NCBI GenBank assembly: GCA_029250605.1 | Contig: JAQXEZ010000008.1 | Span: 62,001-126,000, forward strand | Source of the DNA: Candidatus Thalassarchaeaceae archaeon | GTDB lineage: Archaea > Thermoplasmatota > Poseidoniia > Poseidoniales > Thalassarchaeaceae | Length of the DNA stretch: 64,000 bases | Direction: 5' to 3' | Shown here: one piece after another, positions 35,205 to 45,178 of the stretch | How positions within the stretch are numbered: position 1 is the stretch's first letter | Layout of the letters: each line of letters starts with the position of its first letter | Notes under the pieces: model-generated | What the model was told of the DNA's origin: nothing | Seen by the model: the letters and a program-made list of their open reading frames with translations, nothing else | Database searches by the model: none | Position numbers and translations under genes: made by a program

Positions 35205-38153
35205 TCACCATGCATCCTTTGCATAGTCCATAGAGGAATCGATGGATTCAATATCTCGCTTGGTTACACCGTGTGATAGGCCAGAAGACTTCAACATCGC
35301 AGAGGATCCGCCAGTTAGGCCAAGATTGGAAGTTACCATGAATGAATATATTGCCGGTAATAGAAGTAATGCGGAAAGAGCGGCGATTATCAGCAGTATG
35401 ATGATTACTGTAACGAAAGGGGTAATTGCCTCGATTGGGATTCGATAAGCACATGTCAAACCAGCAGCAGTTACGGTTGTAGCCTCGAATAGGCTCATTC
35501 CTGTACTCGCACAGGCCGTTCGAATGGCATCTAACGATCCACCTAATTCCTTGACCCTATTTGCAATGTGAATTGAGAAGTCTATTCCGACGCCAACCAG
35601 TATTGAGCCGATCATTACTGTAACAAGTGATAGGGTGACTCCACCGGAGTCCATGACTAGCCATTGCATAGCGACGGTAAATCCGACAGGTACAGTGGTT
35701 AATATCGCGTATCTGATGTCTCTAAAGACGAGTGCGAGTGTGACAATAGTGAAGCCCAACGCGAATGCCAGTGAGGTCCATTGTGATTCTACAATCAGTT
35801 TATTCACCTCAATTGTTATTGATGCTACACCAATCAGCGTATCACCAAGCACCGATATCGGATTTTCTGAATCACCTGCAGACTTAGCCCAGAGATTGAT
35901 TTGCTCAGCGGTCGCTGCCGTACCTTTGACATCCATGAATGGCATGTCGATATATATCAGAGTCCTTTGATAGTCTGGTGAGATGAATAGCTCACGCATT
36001 TCCTCTGTCATGCTGTTGTAGAAAACGTACAATAAGAAATTCTGGACTTGTCTGCCACCATCATCCTCCTGAGCATCCAATGTATCAAGTATGGTCCAGA
36101 ATGAAACGTTACCAGACTGGCCACGATCGAAGATAAGTTCGGCGACCTCTTTGATTGGGTCTGGTAGTGGTGTGTCTTCAATTATATCGTTTATTGGAGA
36201 CCCAGAGACATTTACTCCCACTGCAATGGCCTTCATCAGGAAAACAATGGACACTGCTGTGGCGTTTTCTACATCGTTACATTTGGATTCTAGATTCTCG
36301 ATACCCTCTAGATTAGCATATGGGTGGTCGGCAGTAATTGATCCGATTCCTAATTCGGGCTCGGCCCTAATATCAGCCTCAACCAACAAGAATCCTGGTT
36401 GTCCGGCTTCGAACTCCGTCGAGTATACTTCCATCTTCTGTACCGCTTCGACCTGATTTGGAGCCATTTTCAGCAAGTCGATGTTTTCCTCGACGTTTTG
36501 GCGATTGTATCCTGCAGAGATAATCATCAGCGTAAGGAATAGGGCTATTGTGATTCGGGACCACTTTACGGGCATGTTTACAGCAGCAACGAATACCTTG
36601 GGCGGAGGGTGTGAAGGTTTCTTTAGATCTAGTAGAATGGTAAGATTGGGGACCATTATCATAGTCATGAAGTAAACAACGACAATTCCACCGGCTAATG
36701 CCCAACCAACAGTCTGGATTGGTTTCATGGGTGCGAATGTGAGGGAGATGAATCCAATTATCGTGGTCATCGCAGATAGGAATACAGCCCGACCGGTCGA
36801 ATTAAGTGCTGCTGACATTTTCTCATGGGGCGTCCCCTTGGACTCAGCATATCTGTTCGTAATGTGCAACCCATAAGAAACGCCAAGTGATAGTACAATC
36901 GGGCCAACTAGTATTACGGTCATGGTTACTTCGTAGTCCAATAGGCCAATCATCCCCAAAGTGACCCATACAGCACAAAGTGTGGGAAGACCTGAAATTA
37001 TGACGACCTTGACTCCTTGTACGAATCGAATTCTTCCTGTTTGAAGTAGATCGCAGTGGAATATGAACAGCATACTCGCTACGATTACAACCCCAACGGG
37101 GAAGACCTCCCAGAATAATTTGAATGACTCTTCTGTTACAGCATTAGTTAGAGGTGCCGGACCCGTGAGCGTCATTCGTAGACACAACGGACTGCCTGCT
37201 TCGTCGCACTTGCCCTGGGAATCCGGGGTGCCCCAGTTGTTTTTGGAAGCGATCTCGTTTATTTTGCCCTGTGTTTCGGTAACTATATCTCCAACGGATT
37301 TATCACCGGTATCATCGGCAATTCCAATGATTATTACAGCACGGTTCCATCTAAATGCCCTTTCTTCAGTGGCAGTACCGACATCCCTGACAAGTTTATC
37401 CAATGCGTTCTGAGGCATTTCCTGTAGAATCTGGTCAACTCTCTGTTGTTCATCGGGAATTGCATAATTCCCAATCAAATCACTTTGGGCGTCAATGGTC
37501 TCATTTATCTCATCGGAAAGCTGCTGATTACCAGTCGCTTCCGCTAAACCTGAGAAAAATGCCTTGACAACTCTTCCCCCACTAGAATTCACTTCCTTTA
37601 CTACCGTAGAAATGGATAGGACATAGATTACGTTATCATCGACCCCACCATCGTTTGTCTGATTGTTAATCACCCTTTCCACTTTGTCGATTTGATCAAG
37701 AATGTTAATCTGAGTGACATTGTAATTATATGATTCTACATATATCACCATCACGTTTGTTGTCCAGTCCTTTTCGACTTGTGCAATTAGATTCTTTACA
37801 CTATGCGGATCATCATCAGTGGGTAGGTAAACTTCCAGATCCCCGTTTACATTGAGTGCTGGCTCATCACTGCAATAATTCGGATTGTCAAAACCGTCCC
37901 TGCAGTCAAGCACGCCAGAGTGTGGCAATAATGACAAAGTAAATGCAAGTGAAATCAAGACTGCCCAGATTGGGAACATGGTAAGTAAACTGGAGCTCTC
38001 GGACTCTCTAAAACGACGTCTAATTCTATTGGGTATCTTAGTGATTGAGCCCCTGATTTGATCTGAGTTAGTATTGGAAATACCAGTTCTAGTTTTACCA
38101 ATAATTGAACTGACAGACGCGCCAAATGAATCGCCGATTCCCTTCTTCGACAT
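35205..38153 (-). CDS. RND-superfamily (MMPL/SSD-like) exporter
   Basis: A 982-aa membrane protein with the two-fold RND plan. A first hydrophobic segment (about residues 57-76) is followed by a large outer loop, then a block of membrane helices around residues 350-515. A second outer loop (about 545-750) and a second helix block (about 760-950) complete the repeat. GVSYGLHITNRYAE in the first half and GVGIDFSIHIANRVKE in the second are matching GxSxx-type fourth-helix motifs of MMPL/patched-like proteins. The energy source is probably the proton gradient. Cargo unknown; hopanoid, lipid or drug export occur in the family. First gene of RND-EVE-DUF1028. Confidence 0.88.
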   Translation of the reverse strand: MSKKGIGDSFGASVSSIIGKTRTGISNTNSDQIRGSITKIPNRIRRRFRESESSSLLTMFPIWAVLISLAFTLSLLPHSGVLDCRDGFDNPNYCSDEPALNVNGDLEVYLPTDDDPHSVKNLIAQVEKDWTTNVMVIYVESYNYNVTQINILDQIDKVERVINNQTNDGGVDDNVIYVLSISTVVKEVNSSGGRVVKAFFSGLAEATGNQQLSDEINETIDAQSDLIGNYAIPDEQQRVDQILQEMPQNALDKLVRDVGTATEERAFRWNRAVIIIGIADDTGDKSVGDIVTETQGKINEIASKNNWGTPDSQGKCDEAGSPLCLRMTLTGPAPLTNAVTEESFKLFWEVFPVGVVIVASMLFIFHCDLLQTGRIRFVQGVKVVIISGLPTLCAVWVTLGMIGLLDYEVTMTVILVGPIVLSLGVSYGLHITNRYAESKGTPHEKMSAALNSTGRAVFLSAMTTIIGFISLTFAPMKPIQTVGWALAGGIVVVYFMTMIMVPNLTILLDLKKPSHPPPKVFVAAVNMPVKWSRITIALFLTLMIISAGYNRQNVEENIDLLKMAPNQVEAVQKMEVYSTEFEAGQPGFLLVEADIRAEPELGIGSITADHPYANLEGIENLESKCNDVENATAVSIVFLMKAIAVGVNVSGSPINDIIEDTPLPDPIKEVAELIFDRGQSGNVSFWTILDTLDAQEDDGGRQVQNFLLYVFYNSMTEEMRELFISPDYQRTLIYIDMPFMDVKGTAATAEQINLWAKSAGDSENPISVLGDTLIGVASITIEVNKLIVESQWTSLAFALGFTIVTLALVFRDIRYAILTTVPVGFTVAMQWLVMDSGGVTLSLVTVMIGSILVGVGIDFSIHIANRVKELGGSLDAIRTACASTGMSLFEATTVTAAGLTCAYRIPIEAITPFVTVIIILLIIAALSALLLLPAIYSFMVTSNLGLTGGSSAMLKSSGLSHGVTKRDIESIDSSMDYAKDAW

Positions 38154-38233
38154 GTCACTCCTGCTTCGACGTGAAACGGCATACCTTCAACCCCTCGGCA
38201 AACATGTTCCAAGAACTGTATTTTGATTATGCA

Positions 38234-40762
38234 ATGGTAACGGTCAAGAACGCCGGACTTTACGAAATATCAGGTGACATTGTGGGTGAGCCAAAAATTA
38301 CCGACAAGAGATGGAGTGTTGATCTTGAGAAGCGTATCCAGGAGTCGCACTACGATGAGGATTCTTACCGAGATAGGTACGGCTTTGATCCTCTAAGTGA
38401 CAAGGAGATTTTCGTTATCGATACCCCACCGCCATACCCCAGTGGAACTTGGCATATTGGAGCCGTGGCACAATACAGTATGATTGACGTAATAGCAAGG
38501 AGTCAACGATTACTCGGCAAGGAAGTTAGATTCCCATGGGGGGTAGATCGTAATGGAATCAACATCGAATTTACCGTTGAAAAGAAAACTGGTAGGAAAA
38601 TGAGGACTTATGATAGGGCTGAGTTCCTGAATCTCTGTGAATTGACAATTGAGGAATACACTCAAGCTATGCGCAGAACGGCAAAAAGAGTCGGGCTCTC
38701 ATGCGACTATGATAACGAATACCTTACCGATTCTCCCGATTATCGTGCAGTTTCCCAGTCAATATTTGTCGATCTATTCAAGAATGGTGATATTGTTGAG
38801 GATTTAAGGCCCAATATCTATGATCCTGTGGAAGGCACTACAATCGCCGATGCAGAAGTTCAGAGGATTCAACGTAGAACAAAACTCTGTAATGTAATTT
38901 GGACAACTGAAGATGGCGAAGAAATCACTATCTCAACCACTAGGCCAGAAATGATTTGTGCTTGTGGGTTAGTGATGGTTCATCCCGATGATGCACGTTA
39001 CTCGCACCTAATCGGAAAAAGGGCAATACTCCCATTGCCTGTTTCTGACAGAGAATTGAGTGTGGAAATTATGGCCCACCACTCTGTAAAGATGGAATTC
39101 GGTAGTGGCATACTGATGGTCTGCTCCTATGGTGACCAGAATGATGTGGCAATATTCAGGGAGCTCGGTTTGAGTCCCTTCGTTGCTATTGATCTTAATG
39201 GAGAAATGACATCATTATCTGGTCCACTTAGTGGCATGAAGGTCATCGATGCGCGTATTGCGGCTACTAAGATACTGGAGGGTTCCGGTTGTCTAGAATC
39301 TATTGAGGAAAGGGAGCAGGAAATTCCTGTCAGTGAGAGGGGTGGGAATCCGATTGAGATCATCCTACTGAAGGAATGGTATGTCAGGCAGACACATGTA
39401 CTTGAGAGACTCGTGGAACTATCCAAGAGAAGTAGGTTCATCCCAGAAAGGAATAGGCAGTTCCTACATGACTGGGTCGATGGAATTTCTATTGATTGGC
39501 CGATTAGTAGGAGAAGATGGTATCATACTGAGGTCCCTATATGGTACTCAGAAGATGGCTCTAGGGTGATTGTCCCTCCAAAGGGGGTCTACGTGCAGCC
39601 TTGGCGGGATAGGCCCCCCGAGGACTCGGAAGTAATTGACAGGGTAACAAAGGAGATCGTAGGGTCCTTTGCCAATTTAGAAGATGATCTGGGTTTAATT
39701 TCTGGTGAGGAGAAGGTCTTCGACACATGGATGGACTCATCGAATTCCAACCTATTTGTTTCTGGGTATCTCAATAACCCTGATTTGTTCGAACGTGCCT
39801 TCCCAACATCGATACGACCTCAGGGCAAGGAAATAGTTAGGACTTGGCTATATTACACCCTCTTGAAAAGCGCCTTGCTACTGGACAAACCAGCTTTCGA
39901 AAACATCTGGGTCGATGGTTTGGGGATGGACCCGTGGGGGCGTAAGATGTCCAAGTCTCTAGGAAACGGAATTGATGCAGACAGCGTACTTGAGTGCGGT
40001 GCCAGTGGACGCACTGGCTCATGGAAGATCAAGGGGGCAGATGGCAAGCAAGTAGCTCTAAAGGCCAATAAGATAGGTAGTGAATGCTTCCGACTTTGGA
40101 AGGCATGCGATGCGCAGGTAGGTGATGACTTCCACATCAATCCAGAGGAGATTGAAACAAAGTATTACGGGGTATTGACCAAGATTTTCAACGTTGCGAG
40201 ATTCGCTAGTCAGTTTGATGTTCCGGAGGTCTTGGATAAGTCACCCAATCTAGAGGTAGAAGATGTTTGGATACTTGCAGAGTTCGACGATACTCTTTCT
40301 ATCGTTAATTCAGCTTGGAATGACGTCGACATTTATTCGGCTGCCCAGGCAATCAAGTCATTTGGGACTGGCATCTTCCCGAGCCACTGGCTGGAGATGT
40401 CCAAAACAAGGTTGTATGATGGGAATACTTCAGCAGCATGGACACTGCACAGGATTGTTAGGGATCTACTGAGTATCTTTTCACCGATATGCCCCTTCTT
40501 CACTCATTACCTCAGTACAACGATATACGGGGATAGTGCTGTGGATGTGAAGGAGTTCCCAGAATTGCCAAAGTCATGCAACAGGGACAGATTCCATGAT
40601 TTGCGCTCATTGACCGATGATCTTGAGAAGTTCAATTCGATCGTATGGAAGGCTAAGAAGGAATCTGGAGTATCTCTGAGATCTCCAATCTCTGGCATTG
40701 TCGTCCCAGAGAAACTGTCATTATTTTCCAAGACTCTGGAGCAGATGCACAACCTGGAATGA
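38234..40762 (+). CDS. valS: valyl-tRNA synthetase, archaeal type
   Basis: A class I synthetase of the Ile/Leu/Val group. The catalytic opening is DTPPPYPSGTWHIGAVAQYS, where the HIGH motif reads HIGA. RKMSKSLGNGIDADS provides KMSKS. WTTEDGEEITISTTRPE starts the CP1 editing domain, and SIDWPISRRRWYHTEVPIW follows it. A C-terminal anticodon-binding part ends at 40762. Val is preferred because the DTPPPYPSG block is typical of archaeal ValRS; Ile is possible but less so. ATG 38234 (842 aa) is chosen; the longer frame from 38126 would overlap the divergent RND gene. Confidence 0.82.
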   Translation: MVTVKNAGLYEISGDIVGEPKITDKRWSVDLEKRIQESHYDEDSYRDRYGFDPLSDKEIFVIDTPPPYPSGTWHIGAVAQYSMIDVIARSQRLLGKEVRFPWGVDRNGINIEFTVEKKTGRKMRTYDRAEFLNLCELTIEEYTQAMRRTAKRVGLSCDYDNEYLTDSPDYRAVSQSIFVDLFKNGDIVEDLRPNIYDPVEGTTIADAEVQRIQRRTKLCNVIWTTEDGEEITISTTRPEMICACGLVMVHPDDARYSHLIGKRAILPLPVSDRELSVEIMAHHSVKMEFGSGILMVCSYGDQNDVAIFRELGLSPFVAIDLNGEMTSLSGPLSGMKVIDARIAATKILEGSGCLESIEEREQEIPVSERGGNPIEIILLKEWYVRQTHVLERLVELSKRSRFIPERNRQFLHDWVDGISIDWPISRRRWYHTEVPIWYSEDGSRVIVPPKGVYVQPWRDRPPEDSEVIDRVTKEIVGSFANLEDDLGLISGEEKVFDTWMDSSNSNLFVSGYLNNPDLFERAFPTSIRPQGKEIVRTWLYYTLLKSALLLDKPAFENIWVDGLGMDPWGRKMSKSLGNGIDADSVLECGASGRTGSWKIKGADGKQVALKANKIGSECFRLWKACDAQVGDDFHINPEEIETKYYGVLTKIFNVARFASQFDVPEVLDKSPNLEVEDVWILAEFDDTLSIVNSAWNDVDIYSAAQAIKSFGTGIFPSHWLEMSKTRLYDGNTSAAWTLHRIVRDLLSIFSPICPFFTHYLSTTIYGDSAVDVKEFPELPKSCNRDRFHDLRSLTDDLEKFNSIVWKAKKESGVSLRSPISGIVVPEKLSLFSKTLEQMHNLE

Positions 40763-40767
40763 AGATA

Positions 40768-41451
40768 TTAGGTAAATTTACCAGAATCAGATCTCCCCAA
40801 CGTCGTAGCTCCGGCACCACCCAAGAGCGCAACGGGAAAGCAAAGGAGTTGGCAAAGCGCCTCTCCAGCGAAATTTCCTATAACTGACGCAGGATCGCCG
40901 GAGAATAGGAAGATTCCCAAGATGAATAAACCTAAAAAAATACAAATAGCAATTATTGCAGGATTATTTTCTTGTTGATCTAATTCTTCTTCGCTGTGTC
41001 CCTCTAGGGGCTGGTCAGACCACCACATTAGGTGTCCTGAATAATCACCTGTGATCTTAGTTAAAAGGGTAGAAAACGCCTCATCAGTAGTCATTTCCAT
41101 GCTTTCTATCATTTCCAATCTGTCCCAATGCTCTAATTCTCCTTTTTCAATAGCATATTGTACAAATTCTTCTTCATCAACTGTCAAATCGACGATCCAG
41201 AATTTCTTAGCCTTTTTCAAGCGTGAGAGAAGATTATCGATTTCCTTGGAATCAATGGTTTTCTTTTTCCCGTCTATCTCGTATCTAATTATCTGATTTC
41301 TAATTCCTGTCCAGTCATCTGTAGAAACCCCATCAGAATTGATGTTTGTCGGCGGCATTCCGTTTCGATGTTTGGAGCAATAATCACTTTCAAACTCTGC
41401 AGTTCGACGACAACCGAAGTATGCGCAAGGTCCACCAACAGCCATGGTCAT
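40768..41451 (-). CDS. zinc-finger-like membrane protein, unknown function
   Basis: The N terminus of this 227-aa protein has CAYFGC followed by CSKH (a Cx4C...CxxH pattern resembling small metal-binding sites). A GYF-like or PilZ-size soluble middle follows (IRYEIDGKKKTIDSKEI, KKAKKFWIVDLTVDEEEFV). Two C-terminal hydrophobic segments (AIIAICIFLGLFILGIFLF and LCQLLCFPVALLGG) come last. No known family. The stop is 6 bp from the end of valS on the other strand. Confidence 0.6.
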   Translation of the reverse strand: MTMAVGGPCAYFGCRRTAEFESDYCSKHRNGMPPTNINSDGVSTDDWTGIRNQIIRYEIDGKKKTIDSKEIDNLLSRLKKAKKFWIVDLTVDEEEFVQYAIEKGELEHWDRLEMIESMEMTTDEAFSTLLTKITGDYSGHLMWWSDQPLEGHSEEELDQQENNPAIIAICIFLGLFILGIFLFSGDPASVIGNFAGEALCQLLCFPVALLGGAGATTLGRSDSGKFT

Positions 41452-41486
41452 ACATCGTGGCGAGAGGCTTCAACATTGTTACGTCA

Positions 41487-42458
41487 TCAGAAGTTAAGTG
41501 ATGTGCTAGTTTTTCCCGAATCAAAGAACTCAATCAACAGTGATGCCATCTCTATGCCAATTCTAGCTTGAGCTTCGAGAGTGGATGCTGCAATGTGGGG
41601 GCTTCCGTGGAATGAATCGTGATTCAGTAGAGGACTTGGGCCGAGAGGCTCTGATTCAAAGACATCCAATGCCAGTGATCGCAATTGACCGCTTTCCAAG
41701 GCTTGGTGCGCCGCGTCTTCATCGACGATTCCACCCCTGGCGCAACTCACGATATGGTTGCCACAATCGATTCCATCGGCCCCTATCCCAGGCATAGTAG
41801 AAATCCGTTCTGTGTTAACCAAGTTTCTAGTTTCATTTGTAAGATTGCAGTGTACTGAGATATGTGTACAGTTTGAGAAAATTTCGTCTACGCTATCATG
41901 CATGGTTATGCCTTCAATCGCGTTTTCAACAAACGGATCATATGCGTGAACAACCATTCCAAAGGACCTTGCTGCCTGTGCGACGCCACGAGCGATCCTT
42001 CCGAAGCCTATCAGACCGAGCCTTTTGCCTCCAATCTCAGAACCTCTGAGTTGCTTCTTTGCCCAAACTCCATTCCGTAGCGTTCGGTCTGCAGTAGCAA
42101 TATTTCTTGTTGATGCTATTAGATGCCCCATCGTCATCTCTACGACGCTTCTAGTCGAAGCACCGGGTGTGTTGCAGACTACTATTCCACGTAGTGTCGC
42201 CTCGGAAATATCGATGTTGTCAACACCAACACCAGCCCTGCCAATGAATCGAATTCCCCCGTTACTAGAGACAGATGCAGAAATCTGTTCAGCTGGAAGT
42301 TTCGTTGCACTGCGAATAACAACAGCATCAAATCCTGCAAGAGAACCAGAAGAAATCTCGTCAGGATCATAATGACGAAGAACAACTTCATGGCCTGCGT
42401 TTTCTAGCATTTCAACGGCTTTGGCGGACATCCCATCCGTGACTGCTATACGAGCCAT
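41487..42458 (-). CDS. serA: D-2-hydroxyacid dehydrogenase, phosphoglycerate dehydrogenase-like
   Basis: The 323-aa protein has the D-isomer 2-hydroxyacid dehydrogenase plan. FIGRAGVGVDNIDI, TPGASTRSVVEMTMGHLI and the NAD site GKRLGLIGFGRIARGVAQ are in order. The catalytic triad Arg (SCARGGIVDE), Glu (DVFESEPL) and His (SPHIAAST) is present. This short form without the C-terminal ACT domain occurs in archaeal SerA, which makes 3-phosphohydroxypyruvate for serine. Other 2-hydroxyacid substrates are possible. Divergent from the superoxide dismutase gene. Confidence 0.85.
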   Translation of the reverse strand: MARIAVTDGMSAKAVEMLENAGHEVVLRHYDPDEISSGSLAGFDAVVIRSATKLPAEQISASVSSNGGIRFIGRAGVGVDNIDISEATLRGIVVCNTPGASTRSVVEMTMGHLIASTRNIATADRTLRNGVWAKKQLRGSEIGGKRLGLIGFGRIARGVAQAARSFGMVVHAYDPFVENAIEGITMHDSVDEIFSNCTHISVHCNLTNETRNLVNTERISTMPGIGADGIDCGNHIVSCARGGIVDEDAAHQALESGQLRSLALDVFESEPLGPSPLLNHDSFHGSPHIAASTLEAQARIGIEMASLLIEFFDSGKTSTSLNF

Positions 42459-42549
42459 GTTACTACTTATGCAACGATGTGCATCAACATTGTGAATATA
42501 TGGTTCCGGTGGTTTGATATTCGGTACCCCTTTTTCAGTATTAGATACA

Positions 42550-43143
42550 ATGGGATTTGAATTGCCAGAACTAGAATATGAATACGACGCACTTGAGCCA
42601 CATATTGATGCTGAGACAATGGAACTGCACCATTCGAAGCATCACGCAGGCTACACTGCTAAACTTAATGCTGCAATAGGGGGGACTGAGATGGATACTA
42701 TGAGTATAGAGGAATTGATGGTAGAAAAATTCGATAATGCAGCAGTTAGAAACAATGGTGGTGGTTACTGGAATCATAGTTTATTCTGGTCTACAATGTC
42801 TCCAAATGGTGGCGGAGCGCCAAGTGGATCTCTTGGAAGCGCGATTGATGATTCATTCGGCTCATTTGAATCAATGAAAGAAGAATTCTCAAAAGCTGCA
42901 ATGACGAGATTTGGAAGTGGGTGGGCATGGCTATGTGTCGGAAATGGGTCTCTGTGTATTTGCTCTACTCCGAATCAAGATAACCCGCTGATGACCGGGG
43001 AAGGTATCCCTATCCTAGGCATTGATGTATGGGAGCATGCTTACTACAAGAGTTACGGGCCTGGTAGGGCGAACTACATCCAAGCATGGTGGAATGTTGT
43101 CGACTGGGGGGCTATCGCGGATAATTATGAGTCTGCATTATAG
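42550..43143 (+). CDS. sodA: superoxide dismutase (Fe/Mn)
   Basis: Converts superoxide to peroxide and oxygen. The 197-aa product starts at ATG 42550 (GFELPELEYEYDALEPHID, the usual start). The four metal ligands are present: His27 (ELHHSKHHAGY), His in GYWNHSLFW, and Asp and His in GIDVWEHAYY. The metal, Fe or Mn, cannot be told with certainty. Presence implies life with oxygen. A 7-bp GAAA-loop hairpin lies 44 bp after its stop. Confidence 0.95.
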   Translation: MGFELPELEYEYDALEPHIDAETMELHHSKHHAGYTAKLNAAIGGTEMDTMSIEELMVEKFDNAAVRNNGGGYWNHSLFWSTMSPNGGGAPSGSLGSAIDDSFGSFESMKEEFSKAAMTRFGSGWAWLCVGNGSLCICSTPNQDNPLMTGEGIPILGIDVWEHAYYKSYGPGRANYIQAWWNVVDWGAIADNYESAL

Positions 43144-43187
43144 TCCAATTCATACTAATTATTACCATTTCATTATAGTTACTAGAC

Positions 43188-43205
43188 ACCACGCGAAAGC
43201 GTGGT
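43188..43205 (+). other. stable GAAA-tetraloop hairpin downstream of sodA
   Basis: ACCACGC (43188-43194), loop GAAA, then GCGTGGT (43199-43205): seven perfect pairs closed by a GNRA loop. It lies 44 bp after the sodA stop and before the next gene's ATG at 43222. It could end or protect the sodA transcript, or act in the leader of the next gene. Confidence 0.7.
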
Positions 43206-43221
43206 TGATGATTACGAGGCG

Positions 43222-44277
43222 ATGATCACATCTGTCCTAATTCTGGTATCCCCAGTATTCTTTGCATTGCCGGTCTCCTTTGCGTGGAGATGGTGGGTTG
43301 GTATTGAGCCCGAACACGAACATTACAGGGAGAAGGTCCGTCGAGTACTAGATGCCGGAATGCCACTGGTGCGGTATAGGGGCGAGTTAGATGCTGAGGC
43401 AAGAAGGGTCCACCTATCCTCAGATAGGCAGGGTAGGATCGAATCTGACCTACTGCATAGGCTCAGAATTCAGCATTTCCTACTTTTTCCAAGTCTGATT
43501 CTCTGGCCACTAGTCGGAATTTTTGCTGCTATAATTAGCATTCCGATGATGCCATTCCTAAGATTGGTTGAGTGGATTCTTATAGATAAAAAGGCTCTTT
43601 CCGGTGTAGCAATGGTGATTCAGAAATATACTCGATGGGAGATAATCGGCATCCCAAGGCTTGATGATGGGTCCAAGGAATTCGGAAAGGCGCTGGCATC
43701 AATTCATAGGATGCCCACAACAGTATTTCTGGGTTTATTCGCTTACCTAATAGTTTCATACGCTCCATTAAGCTCATTCCACGTACTACTGCTGAGTGCA
43801 TTTGTGTACATAATTCTGGTATCTGCAATATCGGTAATTAGAGCTGCAACAGAAAGTACACTAACATTTGCAGATCCCACAAATCGAAGAATAATACCAA
43901 TGGAGGCTTATGTGGACGAGAAGCTCGGTCCTTGGGTGGGTGTTGGACTTGTTTTCCTGCTGTCTAGGCAATTGATGTATGGATCAAAGATCAGAACTGG
44001 AGAGTTACTTATTGACCCCGTGCCATTCTCTATCAGCGTTCTGTTAGTTCTTTACACAGCGACAATCATTGGGATTACTGTTGAGATTCTTTTCTTCAGA
44101 AATCGAGGTCGTGGTGTTCGTATGAACTTCCAAAAACAGATGGTGGAAATCTTCAATCCCGATGTATATCTATTCAACAGGAATCTGGGATCACTGAGGA
44201 TTATCCCTCTGATGCCACTCTCGGCCTGGTTGGAATCGGATGAAGATTATGAGGCAATATTCAAGGATAACCAATGA
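43222..44277 (+). CDS. polytopic membrane protein, unknown function
   Basis: About 351 aa from ATG 43222 (a GTG at 43201 is in frame but lies inside the hairpin). One hydrophobic segment near the N terminus is followed by a charged cytosolic stretch (HEHYREKVRRVLDAGMPL) and then about five more hydrophobic segments (LLFPSLILWPLVGIFAAII, TVFLGLFAYLIVSYA, VLLLSAFVYIILVSAI and others). No recognised family. Its end overlaps convergent ygfZ by 17 bp. Confidence 0.65.
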   Translation: MITSVLILVSPVFFALPVSFAWRWWVGIEPEHEHYREKVRRVLDAGMPLVRYRGELDAEARRVHLSSDRQGRIESDLLHRLRIQHFLLFPSLILWPLVGIFAAIISIPMMPFLRLVEWILIDKKALSGVAMVIQKYTRWEIIGIPRLDDGSKEFGKALASIHRMPTTVFLGLFAYLIVSYAPLSSFHVLLLSAFVYIILVSAISVIRAATESTLTFADPTNRRIIPMEAYVDEKLGPWVGVGLVFLLSRQLMYGSKIRTGELLIDPVPFSISVLLVLYTATIIGITVEILFFRNRGRGVRMNFQKQMVEIFNPDVYLFNRNLGSLRIIPLMPLSAWLESDEDYEAIFKDNQ

Positions 44278-45169
44278 TTTCTATATTGTAATCATTACCT
44301 TCAATATGGATAAATTCGGAAGTTGAATTTCCCATTTTTATCAATGCAAGTGCAAGTGCTTGGCCGTTTGAGAAAATAGCTGTACTGATAGAAATTGTAC
44401 CAAACTCAGGTACATTCTGTTTACCCAAAGAGACAGGAGAATCGCCAATAAGCCTACAAAGGCTTTTGATTTTCCTTCCACGACTTTCCAAACGAGCATG
44501 AATCTCTTGGCCGGGATAGCACCCCTTGTCATTGCTAACAAGTTTGATCAATCCCATTTCGTCCGGAAGGTTTCCCCTGGAATCGCACATTTCGGTAATT
44601 CCATGAATGATTCTGTAATTTTCCCATCCGTTTGAGTCCATTTCTACGAATGGGGATTCATGCAATAAGGAAATGATATTTTCTAGGTTCTCAAACTTCA
44701 CCAGAACATCAATAGAAATGCCAGACTTAGTTACATTTTTTACGAATAGATAATCGTCTTTCTCGAATAGTACATCCGAATCAATGTCGCTTAAATCGAC
44801 TCCAAAAAGATCGTCTACTTCTTCTAAATCTGTAGGGAAAATGGTTATGCGAAATATTGCTTCGTCTGCTACCAAGATTTCGCACTCTTCATCCCATGAC
44901 GTTCCATCCACTAGTTTCCTACGGGTTACTTCTTTCTCAGAATTCGAAGAAGAGACTAGTAAGTTGCCATTAATTGTATAGATGGCGCCTAAATCGCATA
45001 TTCGACCATTATAATCGCAGAATATTATATTTCTCCTCGATAGATCGGGCATGTCATTAATTTTGGTCGAGACAATCCTGTCTAGAACATCTAGTGAATC
45101 GGGGCCTTGAATCAGAGTATTGGCATCTTTACGAATGAAGAATTCAGATTTTGGAAAAGATTGGGGCAA
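44261..45169 (-). CDS. ygfZ: YgfZ/GcvT-like folate-binding protein for Fe-S enzymes
   Basis: The 302-aa protein is of the YgfZ/IBA57 group, related to the T-protein of glycine cleavage. It carries the defining DKGCYPGQEIHARLESRGR motif with its conserved cysteine. In bacteria and mitochondria YgfZ/IBA57 uses folate to help mature or repair certain Fe-S proteins, with A-type carriers. Here the gene lies 9 bp downstream of an A-type carrier gene, the same pairing, which supports the role. Confidence 0.85.
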   Translation of the reverse strand: MPQSFPKSEFFIRKDANTLIQGPDSLDVLDRIVSTKINDMPDLSRRNIIFCDYNGRICDLGAIYTINGNLLVSSSNSEKEVTRRKLVDGTSWDEECEILVADEAIFRITIFPTDLEEVDDLFGVDLSDIDSDVLFEKDDYLFVKNVTKSGISIDVLVKFENLENIISLLHESPFVEMDSNGWENYRIIHGITEMCDSRGNLPDEMGLIKLVSNDKGCYPGQEIHARLESRGRKIKSLCRLIGDSPVSLGKQNVPEFGTISISTAIFSNGQALALALIKMGNSTSEFIHIEGNDYNIEIIGYP

Positions 45170-45178
45170 AACACGACC

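Noticed and set aside
34693..38153. RND-EVE-DUF1028 as an antiphage or restriction island
   Set aside because: EVE proteins can accompany restriction systems, but no endonuclease, methylase or other defence gene is adjacent; the group looks like ordinary housekeeping and transport.
38126..38233. Longer start of valS at 38126
   Set aside because: It would overlap the first codons of the divergent RND gene and leave no promoter; ATG 38234 fits the family start.
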